Positions 5,565 to 7,027 of a stretch of DNA of 7,027 nt are shown piece after piece. How positions within the stretch are numbered: position 1 is the stretch's first letter; the number at the start of each line of letters is the position of its first letter. The stretch is from contig JALUYN010000606.1 in the NCBI GenBank assembly GCA_027012915.1, positions 1 to 7,027 on the forward strand, written 5' to 3'. The stretch comes from Cellvibrionaceae bacterium. Its GTDB lineage: Bacteria; Pseudomonadota; Gammaproteobacteria; Pseudomonadales; Cellvibrionaceae. Below the pieces are notes generated by a model that made no database searches, was not told the DNA's origin, and worked only from the letters and a program-made list of their open reading frames with translations. The position numbers and the translations under genes are program-made.

Positions 5565-6394
5565 TGAACTTTGAAAAAACTTTTGTTCCCGGGGTCGTTC
5601 CCGAAGATGGCGATTCTGAGCGCTGCTACGTCCCCGTTTGTGCGGGCCAGCTGCTGTGCAGCGCCGATGGAATGCCCTGGGAGCCAATCGCTGGGTCAGA
5701 GTGGCGCTTTCTTAATCCTCAGCCAGAAGCCCAGGCGCTGTTTCTTGGTGATTATGATGGCAAGCACTGTTATGCGGTTGATATTACCAACAATGCCGAG
5801 GTGATGGGCTATTCCTGGGAGGGGATGCGTTTATTGTTGGGTGGTATGTCTCCGGTGCTTTACGAAGTCGCAGCCAGAGCGTTGCAGATCGTTAGTTGGG
5901 ATAGAGATCACCAATTCTGTGGTCGCTGCGGCAGCGTGACAGAACCTCATCCCAACGAACGAGCCAAAATTTGCAAGCCTTGCGAGGCTGAGTACTATCC
6001 GCGTTTGTCACCCTGCATTATTACAGTGGTAACAAGGGGAGATCAGTGTCTGCTGGCTCACAATCCGCAATTTCCAGCTCGTTTTTTCAGCGCATTGGCG
6101 GGATTTGTCGAGGCCGGAGAAACTCTTGAGCAAGCGCTGCGCAGAGAAGTCAAAGAGGAGGTGGGTGTTAACGTTGGTGATATCCGCTACTTTGGTAGTC
6201 AAAGCTGGCCTTTCCCTGGGCAGTTAATGATTGGATTTCACGCTGAGTATGAATCTGGAGATATTGAGGTGGACGGTGTAGAGATTACCGAAGCCAATTG
6301 GTATCGCTTCGACGAGTTGCCTTTGATTCCACCGGCGGGAACACTCTCCGGCCAACTGATCCGCAGTTTCGTCCAGCGCCACACTGAGGCTTAA
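5564..6394 (+). CDS. nudC: NADH pyrophosphatase NudC
   Basis: This encodes 276 residues of a Nudix hydrolase that cleaves NADH to NMNH and AMP; in E. coli it also removes NAD caps from RNA. A four-cysteine zinc site is visible (C119, C122, C137, C140; CGRC and CKPC). The complete Nudix box begins at G180 (GFVEAGETLEQALRREVKEE, ending VGV at 200-202) and has all the metal-binding glutamates. The family tag downstream of it, usually SQPWPFPxS, reads SQSWPFPGQLM (212-222), so two positions differ. The N-terminal region (1-110) is the less conserved family domain. The ATG at 5564 shares its A with the fimL stop (TAATG), implying translational coupling. The third gene follows after 13 nt, so nudC is the middle of a three-gene unit. 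Confidence 0.96.
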   Translation: MNFEKTFVPGVVPEDGDSERCYVPVCAGQLLCSADGMPWEPIAGSEWRFLNPQPEAQALFLGDYDGKHCYAVDITNNAEVMGYSWEGMRLLLGGMSPVLYEVAARALQIVSWDRDHQFCGRCGSVTEPHPNERAKICKPCEAEYYPRLSPCIITVVTRGDQCLLAHNPQFPARFFSALAGFVEAGETLEQALRREVKEEVGVNVGDIRYFGSQSWPFPGQLMIGFHAEYESGDIEVDGVEITEANWYRFDELPLIPPAGTLSGQLIRSFVQRHTEA

Positions 6395-6407
6395 GCAGGT
6401 AAATCCT

Positions 6408-7027
6408 ATGGTTTACGATATCCTCGCAGCGCTCATTGTTACTCTGGCGGTACTCTGTGCGCTGTTGGCGGTCAAATTGCTATTTCGACGTGGTTGGTTT
6501 CTTGCTTGGTTAAAAGGATCGGTGGGATTTTCACTGGTATGTCTGGGTGTTGTTGTCGCACTGGTTGCCTGGGATGTTTTTCATTATGAGGAAGTTCTTG
6601 AGGAAAAACCTATTGCTACCATCAGTTTTGAGCAGCTGGACGAGCAACACTACAGAACCACTCTGGTAACGAGTACTGGTCTGGAATCTAGCTATGAATT
6701 ACGTGGCGATCAATGGCAAATGGACGCCAAGCTGTTCAAATGGAATCGCAATCTGATGGGATTGGGCCTCAAGCCCGGCTATCGATTGGATCGCTTGGCG
6801 GGGCGTTACTATTCGCTGGAATTGGAGCGCAATGCGCCCCGGACTGTACACGCACTATACAGTGATACCGCGCCGTTGGATGTCTGGCAGTTGTGCCGCA
6901 GCCTGTCCGATCGACTGCCTTGGCTCGAAACTGTCTATGGCAGCGCTACCTTTGTTCCCATGAGCGACGGTGCTCTGTATGAAGTTGTTCTCACTCATTC
7001 CGGGCTAGCCGCCCACCCTCTGAACGA
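6408..7027 (+). CDS. Conserved membrane protein of unknown function, 3'-truncated
   Basis: The frame is open from an ATG at 6408 to the window end, giving 206 residues. AGG at 6397-6399 is a plausible ribosome binding site. Two hydrophobic segments are visible, at about residues 4-26 and 38-56, with RRGWFLAWLKG between them. A long polar domain follows (WDVFHYEEV onward) and probably lies outside the inner membrane, if the first short end is also outside. Motifs such as YELRGDQWQMDAKLFKWN (97-114) and KPGYRLDRLAGRYYS (122-136) are conserved-looking but match no function I know. In Pseudomonas a gene downstream of nudC encodes a similar-looking hypothetical protein, sometimes labelled an efflux protein; the sequence gives no support for transport. 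It is the third gene of the fimL-nudC unit. Confidence 0.8.
   Translation, partial: MVYDILAALIVTLAVLCALLAVKLLFRRGWFLAWLKGSVGFSLVCLGVVVALVAWDVFHYEEVLEEKPIATISFEQLDEQHYRTTLVTSTGLESSYELRGDQWQMDAKLFKWNRNLMGLGLKPGYRLDRLAGRYYSLELERNAPRTVHALYSDTAPLDVWQLCRSLSDRLPWLETVYGSATFVPMSDGALYEVVLTHSGLAAHPLN

Noticed and set aside
5418..5687. 89-codon minus-strand ORF across the fimL-nudC junction
   Set aside because: Antisense to two conserved genes, with no motif and no ribosome binding site evidence.

Overview
The window looks like the chromosome of a free-living gammaproteobacterium, most likely a marine or saline relative of Pseudomonas (Cellvibrionales/Oceanospirillales-type). This is an inference from protein families and gene order, with base composition near even. 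The right-hand two thirds is a recognisable core segment: nhaB (minus strand), then fimL, nudC and a conserved membrane protein (plus strand). As I recall, Pseudomonas aeruginosa has these genes in the same order, with an enoyl-CoA hydratase-like gene between nhaB and fimL that is absent here.

Layout. Positions 1-374 hold the 3' part of an unrecognised plus-strand gene with AGA/AGG/ATA-rich codon use. A weak hairpin lies between it and a convergent minus-strand gene (482-901) for a small helix-turn-helix protein. Upstream of that gene is a cluster of 10-11 bp repeats (950-981), two direct and one inverted. A complete tRNA-Ser(UGA) gene follows on the minus strand (1035-1125), with a clear promoter (1137-1164) and an intrinsic terminator (992-1027). 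The stretch left of the tRNA differs in content from the right side and may be the edge of an accessory region, but no integrase or att repeat is visible.

Positions 1315-3501 form a minus-strand unit: nhaB, encoding a Na+/H+ antiporter, followed by a START/SRPBCC-type lipoprotein. The two are separated by 54 bp that contain a perfect 12-bp hairpin without a U-tract. A 347-bp divergent intergenic region (3502-3848) separates this unit from the plus-strand operon fimL-nudC-(6408 gene). In that operon fimL and nudC overlap at TAATG, and the third gene starts 13 nt after nudC and runs off the window.

Together the right-hand genes cover sodium/pH homeostasis (NhaB), regulation of type IV pili and cAMP (FimL, a ChpA-N-terminus-like scaffold that lacks phospho-acceptor histidines) and NAD(H) pyrophosphate or NAD-RNA decapping chemistry (NudC). 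I see no CRISPR array, insertion sequence, phage module or defence cassette. The points most worth a second look are the repeat cluster and near-leaderless start of the helix-turn-helix gene, the nhaB-lipoprotein hairpin, the His-rich NhaB loop, the altered SQPWPFP motif in NudC, and the tight coupling of fimL to nudC.
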